In this document: positions 12,388 to 22,852 of the stretch, one piece after another | How the letters are laid out: each line of letters starts with the position of its first letter | Numbering within the stretch: the stretch's first letter is position 1 | From: Apricaphanius iberus | Lineage: Eukaryota; Chordata; Actinopteri; Cyprinodontiformes; Aphaniidae | DNA: 64,000 nt | Assembly (NCBI GenBank): GCA_028564705.1 | Contig: JAPXFQ010001515.1 | Coordinates: 186,001-250,000 of the forward strand | Direction of reading: 5' to 3' | Position numbers and translations under genes: made by a program | Notes under the pieces: model-generated | The model's input: only the letters and a program-made list of their open reading frames with translations | What the model was told of the DNA's origin: nothing | Database searches by the model: none

Positions 12388-12893
12388 TGCCTTGTCCGCA
12401 CGTAGCTAGGTATCTTACAAAACGGAGGTACTGTTCTACGATTTCGCCTGTCATCCACATAACAGCGCAGATTACGTCACCAAAAACGATTATTGCGTTA
12501 AATTAAGACGAGCGTTTTCTCTGTTTTAAGATTTTGCGTGTGGATGGAAATAAACAGTTGTAGGTGTCGCAACGTCACTGACCGCTATCACTTGTGCGAC
12601 CGGCATTCATGCCCTCAGAGCTGTGTTGGCGTTATCGATTGTCCAAGCACTTTTTGCTAGCTTGTTTTTACAAGCTCTATTGTTATTGTATGTAGAAGTT
12701 AGGAAGTAGAACCTTACTCTGATTGGGTAGGATTTGGAGGAACTACTGCCCCCTAGAGGTTTGGCATTCTTTAGATTGTGCGTAAAAATCCACCGATGCG
12801 TTTTGGTGTGCGCAGAGGTTTTTATTTATTTTTTAAACACAGTTGGGGAAAATATCATTTTTTAAATCCCACACTTACGTGTGTACATGGCCT
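12388..12893. mobile_element. Non-autonomous TIR element
   Basis: The left end TGCCTTGTCCGCACGTAG and the right end CTTACGTGTGTACATGGCC are imperfect inverted repeats. The arms continue to show matching features (AAAACGGAGGTA with AACTACTGCC, CACATAACAGCG). This pattern is typical of short non-autonomous DNA transposons of fish. No transposase frame is present and the target duplication is not clear. Confidence 0.6.
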
Positions 12894-13327
12894 TAAGCTA
12901 TTGGAGCAAAGTTTGCACTTCTACAATTACCCAAACATCGACCTTGAGCCTATGTCATTAAAAATCCATAACACATCATACAGGACAAAGAATGCTCCAA
13001 CACATGTCCAGACTGTGAAATATTTTCCTGATGACTACTGATCTACCTGCTCTCTGCTGCGGCATGGTTTTGTATAAATTTTGCATGCTATCAGCATGCG
13101 TACAGTACACACTCCCAGCTCCGCTTGCTTGGTGACGTCCAGAATGTTGATATGGAAACAAATAGTTAGCTGGTTATGTTGCTATGGAGAGAATGCTGTG
13201 GCTGCAGAATGATCATCAGGCCCCCACCAATGTGCTCGACAGTTGGTTGAGGAGTTTATGCTTATTTGCTGGATTTTTTGCTTTTTCTTTTTTAATATTC
13301 CAACCTGGTGCTTTGCATGGTGGGCAC

Positions 13328-14965
13328 TAAGGGCTGCATGATTATGACCAAAATAAAAATCACGATTATTTTGATCAGTATTGTAACCACAATAATTAAT
13401 CACGATCATTCATCCAGTCCTGTACAAATCTATTTTTATTGCACCAGTTATAAAAAAACAATGCTGCAACATTTTTTTTATGAAAAATAAAACTTTAGAA
13501 TAGATGATAAATAATGGGAAAAAAAACAAACTCCAATACATATAGAGGTACAAGCTAAATATGTTATTGCAGAGTGCAATCTCAAAGTGCAATTTAACGG
13601 AAACAATTACAGCTTATACAGAAAAGGCCTTTGACATACCCGGCATCAATGGCCGCTGGCTGCTCTGCTTTGTGACCGCATACCACGGAGGCCGCCATTG
13701 CTCCTCCATTGCTGTAGTACCTCCATTTGGCCGCTAGGCCCCCATTGAAAAGCATTGGACTTTAGACACGTTAAAAACAACTTTAATGCCTGGTGCCCAT
13801 TTTTTAAAAACTTTCTATGGCTACATATTCTTCCTGAGATAACGCTGGGCTCATCAGAAACATAGGCACCAGGCTGGTTTTCGTAAGATAATTTTTTGAA
13901 ATCTTGCATAATTAATGAGGGGATCGGACTTTGATTGACAGGCCGTTTCGTTGAACTTTAATTATAGTAACACTACATTTTAATAATTATTTCAAGTTCC
14001 TAGTTCTTACCTTTTGAGGTTTGAGAAATAGGAGAACCGTCGGAGGAGCGCAGATACGGTAACAGTCAGTCATGGGGCTATTAGCCTTTAGCTCAGTTAG
14101 CCAAGTTTAGCATCAGAGCTAAAGACGCGGGAGCAGAATGGGCGTGATTACGACCGAACTACACGCCCATACACGCCCCGCGAGGGCAGAGTCTACAGTG
14201 AATGCTTCGTCAGAGCTGGGGAGGAGGAGTCTGTGAATCCGCCATGAATTCCCCCATGAAAGTCATTCTGGTAAACGGGGAGGAGTGAGGAGGCGCTGTC
14301 TATTCTTTTTTACAGTCTATGCCCGCATCCAAATCCTTAGTATTTACTATATGCTACGTAGCAACTATTACTCGCTTGTTAATGTAGTAAATACTGCATA
14401 GCAAACAATCGCCTAATAGGCACGATATCAGACGTACTGCTCCACCATTTTGCATGTCCTTTGACCCGTATTGACTGTTCTGTTGACCCAGATTTTTACG
14501 TTACGTTCGTCTGTGGTCCCGCCATCCTCTTGCCGTTATTTTGTCAGGTATGACTTAACAACTTAAATGTTTAATCAGTCAAAAAAAAAAATGACAGTAA
14601 TCAGTAACATTGCTTCACGTACATTTATCCGCCGAAACTGCGGCGGAGTTAATGGTTGACAGTTCGTTTGTAGCCATTTTTAGCTAGGTCCTCCTTCTTC
14701 TATGGTTTTGGGGGGTCCGCTGCATTGTGGGATAGCGTAGCAACATGCTGCTACGTAGCAAGCGTAGTGCAGCCATTATGAGTGCTGAGTGGCATGTGCG
14801 CGGTTTTTATTTGGGGAGCTTTATGAAGCTTTAGCCATGCTTTTGCCCCCTGGTGGCTTGTAAACTACTGATTGAGTCGGTGTGTGATAAAGAAGAAAGC
14901 AGAAGGGCTCACATTCAGGTTCATTTAAAAATAAAAATAAAAATCCAATTAATTGTGCAGCCCTA
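13328..14965. mobile_element. hAT-like non-autonomous element with 8-bp TSD
   Basis: The element begins TAAGGGCTGCATGATTA and ends TAATTGTGCAGCCCTA, imperfect inverted repeats of about 16 bp. It is flanked on both sides by the same 8 bp, GTGGGCAC (13320-13327 and 14966-14973). TIRs of the TAGGGCTGCA type with an 8-bp duplication are diagnostic of hAT elements. The first 150 bp have the ATTATGACCAAAATAAAAAT style of the family. The middle (13640-14320) looks like a different, later insertion ending in TTTTTTACAGTCTATG. Nearby, 14340-14770 has its own inverted CTACGTAGCA motifs. No intact transposase frame exists. Confidence 0.85.
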
Positions 14966-16859
14966 GTGGGCACAATCGTCTGGTAAGGTTTCCTCTGTCT
15001 AAAGGCGACTCTCTGAACTCCATGCTGCTCTACTGTTCTTAGAGAGAGGAGTTTTTGTAATTCAGTGCTGTTAAACAAGCCTTATTATCTTGTGATGACT
15101 GTCGTTTCAGCTTCACGCTCTGACCTTGGGCTGGATTTGTTGGGACACTTACTCCTGAGGTGATGAAGGCCTTCAGATAGTATGGAAACGACCTCATAGC
15201 CACACAAAACTCGTGCTTTTATAGAGGTGTTCACAAGGATGATAATGATCATTTTATCAATGCAGTACCTTAACTCTTAACATGCACTGGACTCTTTATT
15301 AAGTGCATACATTGGGATTCTTCTGCGCAGAAAGCATCCCAAATGCCTCGTTTTATTTTAGTTTTTTTAAATTGTGGACTTGAATTCCTTTAACAAAGGA
15401 AGCGGGAAGCCGGGAGTTACCTCGAGAAGTTTTCATTACTTTGTCCTTTTTCAGGAGACAGAGGTTCACAATAATGTGGTAACGGCGTGGTATTTTGGAC
15501 AACGACGTTTTCTCCAGCAGACCAGAAGAATGTCAGAAAGGAGAATCAAAGTGCAGGGATGACCTTTTCCACTCCTACTTGTTTGTCCTTCGTGTGAATC
15601 GGAAATTAACAGGAAAATCCAATAAAAACTCTGACAGCAGAAGCACTTTTGGGGGGGGGGGGGGAACAGGCCCCGCCTGCTGCAGGTTTTTTGGTTAATT
15701 TAAACGATGTGTTAAATGGATATCGCAGAGCCGCAGGAAACAGGAGTGCCACTGGAGCTGTGCTCACTGTTATAAATTCTCTCTGTACTTCTTTATCGTC
15801 ACTACTTAGCCTCTCACCCTGCTCCTCTATAACTAACCACTCTCTCATTCATCCCCCCCTCATCCACCTCCTCCAACTACTCCACCTCCTCTGCTGTTCA
15901 GCCTCGGCCAAAACCCTTAAAATCTTTTATTGAACGCCATAAATTGCTAAGGTCAGCCAGAGGCAGACGCTCCAGGCTAACGCTGTAAATATATATATGT
16001 GTGTGTGAGTATTTTAGAGTGGTTAATGCCTTTTAAAACAACACAGCTCAGGTATCTGATGCCCCTTTTCCACTAGGGTCGGTTTAGACCCAATCGGACT
16101 AGAACGGGTAGGTTTTGTTTCCATTACTTACTAATGTACTAACTTACTAATTAATGGAAATTAAAGTTGTTTTACATGGAGTTATTAACATAAAGATGAA
16201 CTTTTCAATCATTGTTCTAATTAATCAAGATGCATAAGTATATTACAAATATATAAAATAATAAAACAAATAATCTATGTTGTAATAATAGAGTACATTT
16301 ATAATATATAAATATATATATTTTTTAAATTACCGTTGCATTTATTATTATATCTACATTTAGAACCATTAGCTGGTTCTTCTAGCATTTTTAGGCATAG
16401 TTAACAGCCACTGTAGAAGGAGCCACGGGTTGCACACCCCTGGTTTAGACACTATGGAAAAGGACATGAAAACTGCATTTACCTAATTGGCCAGTGGAGG
16501 CTGGGTCCAAATGCAAGGTTAAATGCCTGGTTTCCAGTGTGCAGAAGGGGTCTGTGTGGGTCAATACGTTAGTTTATGGTCCAGTGTGTTCAGGTGAGCG
16601 TTTCCAAAGAAAGCTGGAGTCTCTAGACGCCTCGTAGTAGTGAAATAATAATTTTGATGCACTAGTATGTCTCGTGCTTAACGCGAGCAAGGACGTTTTT
16701 CTTTTACCCAATCAATGGACTGTGTTGACACCAGCAGCTCCACCCTAACTGTACCCTGTTGGGGTGGAGCGGTTCGCAAAAATCAGTTTGGTAGATTTTC
16801 TATACCCTTTAATTAAGAAAAGTTTAAAATAATGTACATATTCATTTCTTTTTTCCTTA

Positions 16860-17160
16860 TTTTGATTAGTATTAAACAACCAACTTTTTATTCCTGAATT
16901 CCATCTTTTTAATTCCTGAAATTAATTTGATTTTATTATGTTCTATGACTTAGAAAAGTTGAAAGTATAAAGGTGACTGGGGATTGGATTTTCTTTTTAA
17001 AATGAATAAAACAATACAAGCAGACATAGCCAGAGTAGAAAACAATGTAACCACTAGAAAACTCAAATAGCAGATTTTCGTGATAGCTTGCAGTCTTGTT
17101 TTTGGTGTCACTTTTTAAAAGCTGCACAAAAACATTCTGCATGTGTTCAGGTAGAAAACC
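16860..17160. repeat. Dispersed repeat, copy 1
   Basis: Shares AGACATAGCCAGAGTAGAAA, GATTTTATTATGTTCT and TTCTGCATGTGTTCAGGTAG with 28125-28300 and with the tandem array at 45350-46118. No terminal structure was identified, so the class is unknown. Confidence 0.6.
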
Positions 17161-17527
17161 GCTGGATGTGTACTGAACAGATGGGGCCGAACTAATAAAT
17201 GCGAATACGTGTATCGTTACACCTCTAGTATCGTAGCATTTGCTTTGGACCTACAACTGAAGGGGCTCCAGGGAATGGTGCGGTTTGAAATGCACGACCT
17301 TCTAGTTGCATAAGTTAGGTCTCAGCTGTAATGTTAATTGTCATTGTAATGTAATTCATTACTTAAAAACCAGACTCCTCTTAACCTCCCTTTCACAGAT
17401 CAGACCACAACCACTAAGATCAGATTTCAGGTTTAGATCGGACCAGACAGGAAATCAGGCATTTCGGAAAGGTAAAATACCCGGAAGTTTCAAAATAAAT
17501 GACACCTGCAGATTCTGATTGCTTGAC

Positions 17528-17551
17528 TATATATATATATATATATATATA
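17528..17551. repeat. (TA)n microsatellite
   Basis: Simple alternating TA run of about 12 units within the last tmeff2 intron. Confidence 0.95.
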
Positions 17552-17807
17552 AAAACATAACTTCATGTTACACCAGGGATGAAGTCAGTCGATCTGTGGG
17601 TTTTATTTGTTGTTTTTTAGCAAGGAGGAGGAGTAGTTAAGCCTTGTAGTGGAGAATCCCCAAGTTTATATGATGCCAGGGATAATTTTTATAAGGACAA
17701 CATGAAAAAGAAATGCATGATGAGTTTATGCTACTTATTAACATAGAATTTACCTTTTAAGTGAGTGGTTCCCAAAGTTTTTTCACTCGCCCCCCCTTTA
17801 ATTTATG

Positions 17808-19165
17808 CGGAGCCTAACTCACGCCCATCTACTGCCGCTCCATGGGTCCCCTACTGCCCAAAAACATGAATGAGAGTCAAAGGAGTGATGAAAGTTATTT
17901 TCTGATCCAGTTTAAAATGCGCCGTGGATCGAACATATGATGTCCGTGAATTTTAAGAACAAATTTTGATGCAGAGAAAACGCTGATTTTCGACCGGCGG
18001 CAAAAGTTACTGTAGGTTGTGTGTAAAAACGATTAGCGGACTACAACTGCAGAAGAAGAAGGAGAGCGAGGGTCGTAGCCTCCAGGACGAAGAAAGGAGC
18101 ATTAAACAAGGAGAAAACCTCTATAAATCTGACCATGTGGAAAGTAGCAGCTATGTCGGGGGCAAAGCAGTCGGTACGTTGGAGGTCTTAGTTATTGGTC
18201 CAGAGGCTCAAAGAGAGAAACTTTTACCAAAACTACAATCATTGTCTATTAATCCTTCTTTACAAGTGAAAAATCTGGGTGTGATTTTTGACTCTGAGCT
18301 GTTTTTTATTCCACACATTAAAAATATCAGTAGAATAGGTTTTTATCACCCAAAGAACATCGCCAGAGTCCGCCCCATTCTCTCTCGGGCCAATACGGAG
18401 AAGCTAATGCAGCTTTTATCAGCAGGAGAATTGAATATTGTAACGCCCTGCTTTCTGGTCTTCCCAAAAAGACAACCTCTAGTTTACAGCTTTTACAAAA
18501 TTCAGCAGCACGTGGCCTGATGAAGACCAGGAGGCGGGAGCACATTACAACGGTCTTAAAATCACTGCATTCGCTCCCCGTATGTTTTAGGATCGATTTT
18601 AAGGTTCTTCTAATGGTTTTTAAGCGTCTTAATGGATAATTGGGCCTTCTTATCTTTCAGAAATGCTTTTACCCTATGAACCCTCACGATCTCTGGGCTA
18701 TAGCTGTGATGAGGATTTTATTTTGGGTTTAGGAAGGGTGGGGTTTATTGGTTCATTTTAAGCTGTAAAGCACTTTGAGAAGCTTTGTATTTGGAAAAGC
18801 GCCTTATCAATAAAGTTTGATTGATTGATTGATTGGTGGAGGAGAAGCTCTACAAGCTCTAGGTGGGTGTTTTACATACTATAGCTAGTGCTAGCTCCTG
18901 TTAGCCAAATGACGTCATATATGCAACTTCTGACTTTTGATTTGTAGGCATTTTAAATGTTAATTTTTCCAATCAAATAATTCCCAAATCACTTGACAAA
19001 CACATTCGTCATTAGTTATCATTTAAATCGAAGTACAACATATGTGTGATTCAGGACGTAAGACAAAGCGGAGCAGATAATAACTTTTATCGCTCCATTT
19101 ACTATCATTCATTATTTTTTCGGTTCGGGGACCCACGGGCCGACAGGAAGGGGGAGGAGACTGTT
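17808..19165. mobile_element. Fold-back MITE interrupted by a LINE
   Basis: The two outer parts (17808-18173 and 18837-19165) together match the intact element at 49761-50492 in inverse orientation. Shared blocks include GTAGCAGCTATGTCGGGG, GGAGGAGAAGCTCTAC, CTATAGCTAGTGCTAGCTC and TAACTTTTATCGCTCCAT. The centre has been replaced by the L2-like LINE at 18174-18836, with loss of about 20 bp of the original element. The copy therefore existed before the LINE inserted. Confidence 0.75.
18174..18836 (+). mobile_element. L2-like LINE, 5'-truncated 3' end
   Basis: The plus-strand frame encodes VLVIGPEAQREKLLPKLQSL, then LQVKNLGVIFDSEL and [17 protein letters not shown], the C-terminal part of the reverse transcriptase ORF of fish L2-type (CR1/L2 group) LINEs. 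A downstream remnant continues to about 18780 with a frameshift. The element ends in TTGGAAAAGCGCCTTATCAA, TAAAG and a (TTGA)n-type tail (about five units), the typical 3' end of these elements. The catalytic RT core is absent, so it is dead on arrival. Confidence 0.85.
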
Positions 19166-19391
19166 CACCCCCCTCATAAAAAAATAAATCACTGTATGCA
19201 AGTCTTATAAGAAAGCTTGTTACAGTAAAATGTTTATGCACAATCGCTGCCCTCTTCGTTCAAAAGATGTGGATAATATTTCGCAGTTTCGAAGAACCCT
19301 GAACAGCACCTTCCCACCTGACAGCCATCCGGACTGGCTGATGACATCCAGCGGAAAGCAGGGTCAGTGTAGTCATGGATAGATGACTGAA

Positions 19392-19410
19392 TGTGTGTGT
19401 GTGTGTGTGT
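19392..19410. repeat. (TG)n microsatellite just downstream of TM-exon donor
   Basis: On the plus strand this is a TG run of about 9 units, so the tmeff2 pre-mRNA reads (CA)n starting about 17 nt after the 5' splice site of exon 19429-19587. CA repeats are known binding sites for hnRNP L. Confidence 0.95.
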
Positions 19411-19428
19411 TTTTAGGCCACGACTCAC

Positions 19429-19587
19429 CTGGTAATGCAGAGCACCACCACAAAGATGATGACCACCTGCAGGGCGCCGATGATCGAGGCGATCAGGATG
19501 TAGTGCATTTTTCCAGAGCCTGGCACCACATACAGCACATTGTACTCCTTCGTGTCACACTTTGGGCCCATGAACCCTGAGTAACAG
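19429..19587 (-). CDS. tmeff2: tmeff2 exon: EGF end and transmembrane helix
   Basis: This exon is 159 bp (53 codons), phase 2 at both ends, so it is in-frame if skipped. It encodes CYSGFMGPKC, the last two cysteines of the EGF-like domain, then DTKEYNVLYVVPGSGKMHY. The transmembrane helix follows, running from ILIASIIGA to VVVLCI, then TR. The stretch between EGF and membrane (VLYVVPG) and the ITR/KCPR stop-transfer junction are characteristic of TMEFF proteins. The donor is CAG/GTGAGT. The acceptor GGTCTCAG is preceded by (TG)12 instead of a normal pyrimidine tract. The residue before the last EGF cysteine is Lys; from family knowledge it is His in mammalian TMEFF2 and Arg in ErbB ligands. 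Confidence 0.96.
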
Positions 19588-19594
19588 CTGAGAC

Positions 19595-19618
19595 CACACA
19601 CACACACACACACACACA
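19595..19618. repeat. (CA)12 microsatellite inside a 3' splice-site region
   Basis: On the minus strand this is (TG)12 ending 7 nt before exon 19429-19587, in the place of the polypyrimidine tract. UG runs are bound by TDP-43 and CELF proteins and in other genes (CFTR exon 9) promote skipping of the following exon. Confidence 0.95.
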
Positions 19619-20080
19619 TACAGACGTGAGGGGAAGAAAAAGAAAACATGACTGAGGGACAGGTTAAACATTTTCTACGTTCTAATTAAAACGGCATGAC
19701 GTTCTCCGTGAATACAATGTGGTGCCTGTTATTTCTGTTTTACAGCGACTGTTTTGATGGAAGGGAATGACGGGGCCTCAGCTGGGAAATAAAGAGGGGG
19801 CGGTCGGTTCACTCAGAGAGGGTAGATGTGTAGGATCCTCTTTGGTCTGGGCTCCTCATCATCATAAAGGAGCTGCAGCCCAACTTAACAGATGAAAGTG
19901 GGGCTGAGTATTTCATTCTGAATAGTAGCTACAGCAACACCAAGCATTTAATAGTTTTAAAATGTCCACTCCTTCTAGTTTTAATTTAGTTTTGACCCAA
20001 GATTTTCAACTTTATTTTAGTCGTAACTAGTTTTTGCCATTTTTTATGTAGCTTAGTTTTTTTTGAAAATGCCTAGTTTA

Positions 20081-20420
20081 TAGGGATGCAACGACAGCAC
20101 TTTTTTCAAACCGATACGATATCGATACTTGGATCTGAATGCTTCCCAATATAGAGTACCAATGCAGACACTTTTACCAGAAAACAAAACGAAAAACAAA
20201 ACAAAAAACGATGAAAAATTATTTGACTGTTTTAATTTTCGTCTCTGCTTGTTACAACAAATTATGGTGAATTAGATAAAATTTTAATAACAATGACCTC
20301 AAAACTAAAATTTAAAGTTAAATATGAAACATTTTCTGTGAAATTATTGCAAAGTTTCCTTATTTTCAGTATTGGTTTGTGGTATCAGTTAACTTTAACT
20401 GATACGATTACATTAAAACA
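20081..20420. mobile_element. GATAC hAT-like family, copy 1
   Basis: Begins TAGGGATGCAACGACAGCAC, followed by TTCAAACCGATACGATATCG, and ends near GGTATCAGTTAACTTTAACT. The interior (CTTGTTACAACAAATTATGG) matches, inverted, the copy at 30927-31243. It is one of at least six relatives in the window. Confidence 0.7.
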
Positions 20421-20929
20421 GTATAGGCCCTATTCCTCCAAGATCACTGTCAATAAATTACCCACCCAGGGAACTGGTACAAAATTGACAACTGGGAATC
20501 CAAGTTTGGAAAAAAATCTGAGATATGTTAAAACACAATTAATAAAACAAGTTACTTTCGGTTTCTTGGTTTCTTGGTTTCTTTCTTTCTTTCTGTCTTT
20601 CGGCTTTTTAATTAATTTTAAACAGAAAACTTTGTTTCTGACTGGTTTAAATGATCTGTTAAAGGATTATGGTCGGTCGACGTAGTGCGATCGTTCTGCA
20701 TGTACGCTCGGACATCAGTCCCTTTCTCAACAGCTGGAAGGATGTGAGCAAGCAGGGTCTCTAATGATCTGCAGCAAATATCACCAACAAAGTTTCACAG
20801 AAAGTAGCTGAGGATGGTCAGTGGCATGGAGCAGTCTGTCAAGATGGCCAAAATATGAACCCGCCTTTAAAGTAAAAGCACACACTCACACAAAACTGCT
20901 TGGTGCTTTTGTCATTCACTTGCCGGGGT

Positions 20930-21130
20930 CACGGAATAGTCCATCTTTAGGGGACATTGAAACACGCCTGAGGGGCCGATGGTGCGATATGGCAGCGTCG
21001 CTTCTGTCAGTCTGCCCCAGGGGAGCTGTGGCTACGATTGTAGCTTGCTTCCACCAGTATGTGAGAGTGAATGAATAATGGAATTTGTAAAGCGTCTTTG
21101 AGTGTCCAGAAAAGCGCTATATAAGTCCGA
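20930..21130 (+). mobile_element. SINE/LINE 3'-end fragment
   Basis: Contains CTTCTGTCAGTCTGCCCCAG, GGGAGCTGTGGCTAC, CACCAGTATGTGAGAGTGAA and a terminal AAAGCGCTATATAAGTCCGA. This order of motifs is characteristic of a very abundant fish retroposon 3' end (ending AAAGCGCTATATAAAT). It is non-coding. Confidence 0.65.
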
Positions 21131-21139
21131 TGCATTATT

Positions 21140-21680
21140 AAGTGTTCGTTATGGGGCCCTTAGGGTGTTTGGGGCCCAAGTCATTTGCCTACCCTGGCCA
21201 AACGGTAAGTCCGTCACCGATCGTGTACAAATCTCTCAGTGGTTTGGCTCCGCCTCCAGTGGAGAAATTTATTAAACAGCTGAGAGCCAAATACACAAAA
21301 CTAGATCAATGTGTAGAGGTGCCTGTAACATTCCATTTAGAACAATGATAGGCGAGAATACCACTGCAGTGAAGGGATGCCTACTTTGGAACACTGTCCC
21401 AATTACATTTAAGACAGATCTCCAGAAATGGCTAAAATCCAATCAAACAAGCAATCATTTGTAAATTTAATCAAATTATTTCAGCTGTTTTTATTGGTAA
21501 GTGGTACGGAAAATTATGGTTTACGTAATAACGTATTGATATTTCTGTGAATGTATTATGGTGTGTTACTGTTTGTATAAGGACTACGGATGGAAAGTAG
21601 CCTATGGCTAAATCTGGCACATTTACATTGTGTAACTGTACTTAATGTTTATTAATTAACAACTACTACTACTACTACTT
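21140..21680 (+). mobile_element. Degraded LINE ORF2 C-terminal fragment (probable)
   Basis: A 68-codon frame at 21142-21348 includes SPIVYKSLSGLAPPPVEKFI, a pattern like the non-catalytic C-terminal part of LINE reverse transcriptase ORFs (YKxLxGLAP). The following region has scattered in-frame remnants and ends in an ACT trinucleotide run at about 21664-21680. The family is uncertain. Confidence 0.45.
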
Positions 21681-22852
21681 AATGCCCAAACACACAGACG
21701 GGGGGAGAGGGGGTACTTTCACCACGCACAATCAATATTGGTCACTTCGAATGCATCGGCTGTTTAGACACCAAACATGTTAGGACTTGTTCATCATGGT
21801 GTGGATATAAACAGAGTCTCTCCCCAGCAGAAGCACGTGGACTCAGAGAGCGATGGGGGTGATCTTTGTTGTCAGACATGAGCTAAAACGGTCCTCCTGT
21901 TAATATCTCCCAGCAGCTCCTCTTCTCTTGCTGCTCCTGACGTCTCCGGGGAGGTTGTTACCCACTAACACCTGCACATCCTTGTTTAGCCCCCACACAA
22001 GCACACGCACCGTCTCCTTTGCTTTGCTCCATCCGCTCCACCCGACAGTGTGCGAGATTCACAGTGCAACCTTGTTCTGTTTTGCAGGGTGTGCTTCGTC
22101 TCCGCGCCGATGCTCAGCTACGCACACAGAGACGCTCTCATCATTCCCAATTCAGACCGCTCTGCTTCTGGTCTCATTAGGGACACACACAAAAAAAAAA
22201 AAACCCAACAACAATCCCCAGATTTTGAAAACCAGCAGGGGGCAGCAGAGATCCTCTGCAGTGGCAATGAGATAATCACTGTTCTGTATGCAACCAGAGG
22301 GTCTGTCTGGGCGAGCTGGGGCGATGGAGGTTAGAGACAGCGGACAGGGACTGAGAAGACCCCCAACTGATGCAACATGAGGCTGAAAATGATGGGAAAG
22401 ATGTTTCCCTTCTGATTTCTCTTTTTTTTTTTTTTTCAGAAGGTCTTTAAGGTCTTTGAGTCACTGCTGTACGAACATGCTCTGCTCTGCAGTCATGAGC
22501 GTATTTTATCTCCAGTGTTGAAATACGTGTTTGTCTGAATGTGTGCGTTCGTGATATGACAAAGCCCTTCGAAATAAGAGCTTGATCTGGTTACCAGATA
22601 CACAGAGGCCAAAGAGTATGGCAGAGTATGATTCAGCGCCCCCCTACACATCTGGCTGAGTCGGGGTTGGCAATAAACAGGATAGATAACATGTTAGCTA
22701 CAGTTAGCATTATTAGACCACAGTGCTCTATTTTAATTCAGTTAGAATCAGACCATTAATGTTAAACAAAAGCATTACCACTATGCACAAATAACCTGAA
22801 AAAGAAGGAGTCTTTCCTCCCAAACAGCATCCAGAACACCTCAGTTGTTCAT

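Larger units (their letters stand above)
10690..19428 (-). other. tmeff2: tmeff2 last intron (8.7 kb), repeat-rich
   Basis: The intron is bounded by the strong donor CAG/GTGAGT at 19428 and the acceptor at 10690. It holds a TIR element at 12388-12893, a hAT-like element at 13328-14965, a poly-G run at about 15650-15664, a TA microsatellite at 17528-17551, and a fold-back element split by a LINE at 17808-19165. An element-like end TTAGGGATGTAACGGTAAAC starts at about 11620, and a possible partner end (GTATCGTTACACCTCTA) lies at about 17210-17226. A dispersed repeat at 16860-17160 recurs at 28125-28300 and 45350-46118. No other gene is seen. Confidence 0.75.

Noticed and set aside
18017..18520. 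167-codon plus-strand frame as a cellular gene
   Set aside because: It is a chance fusion of fold-back MITE sequence with the LINE RT C-terminus.
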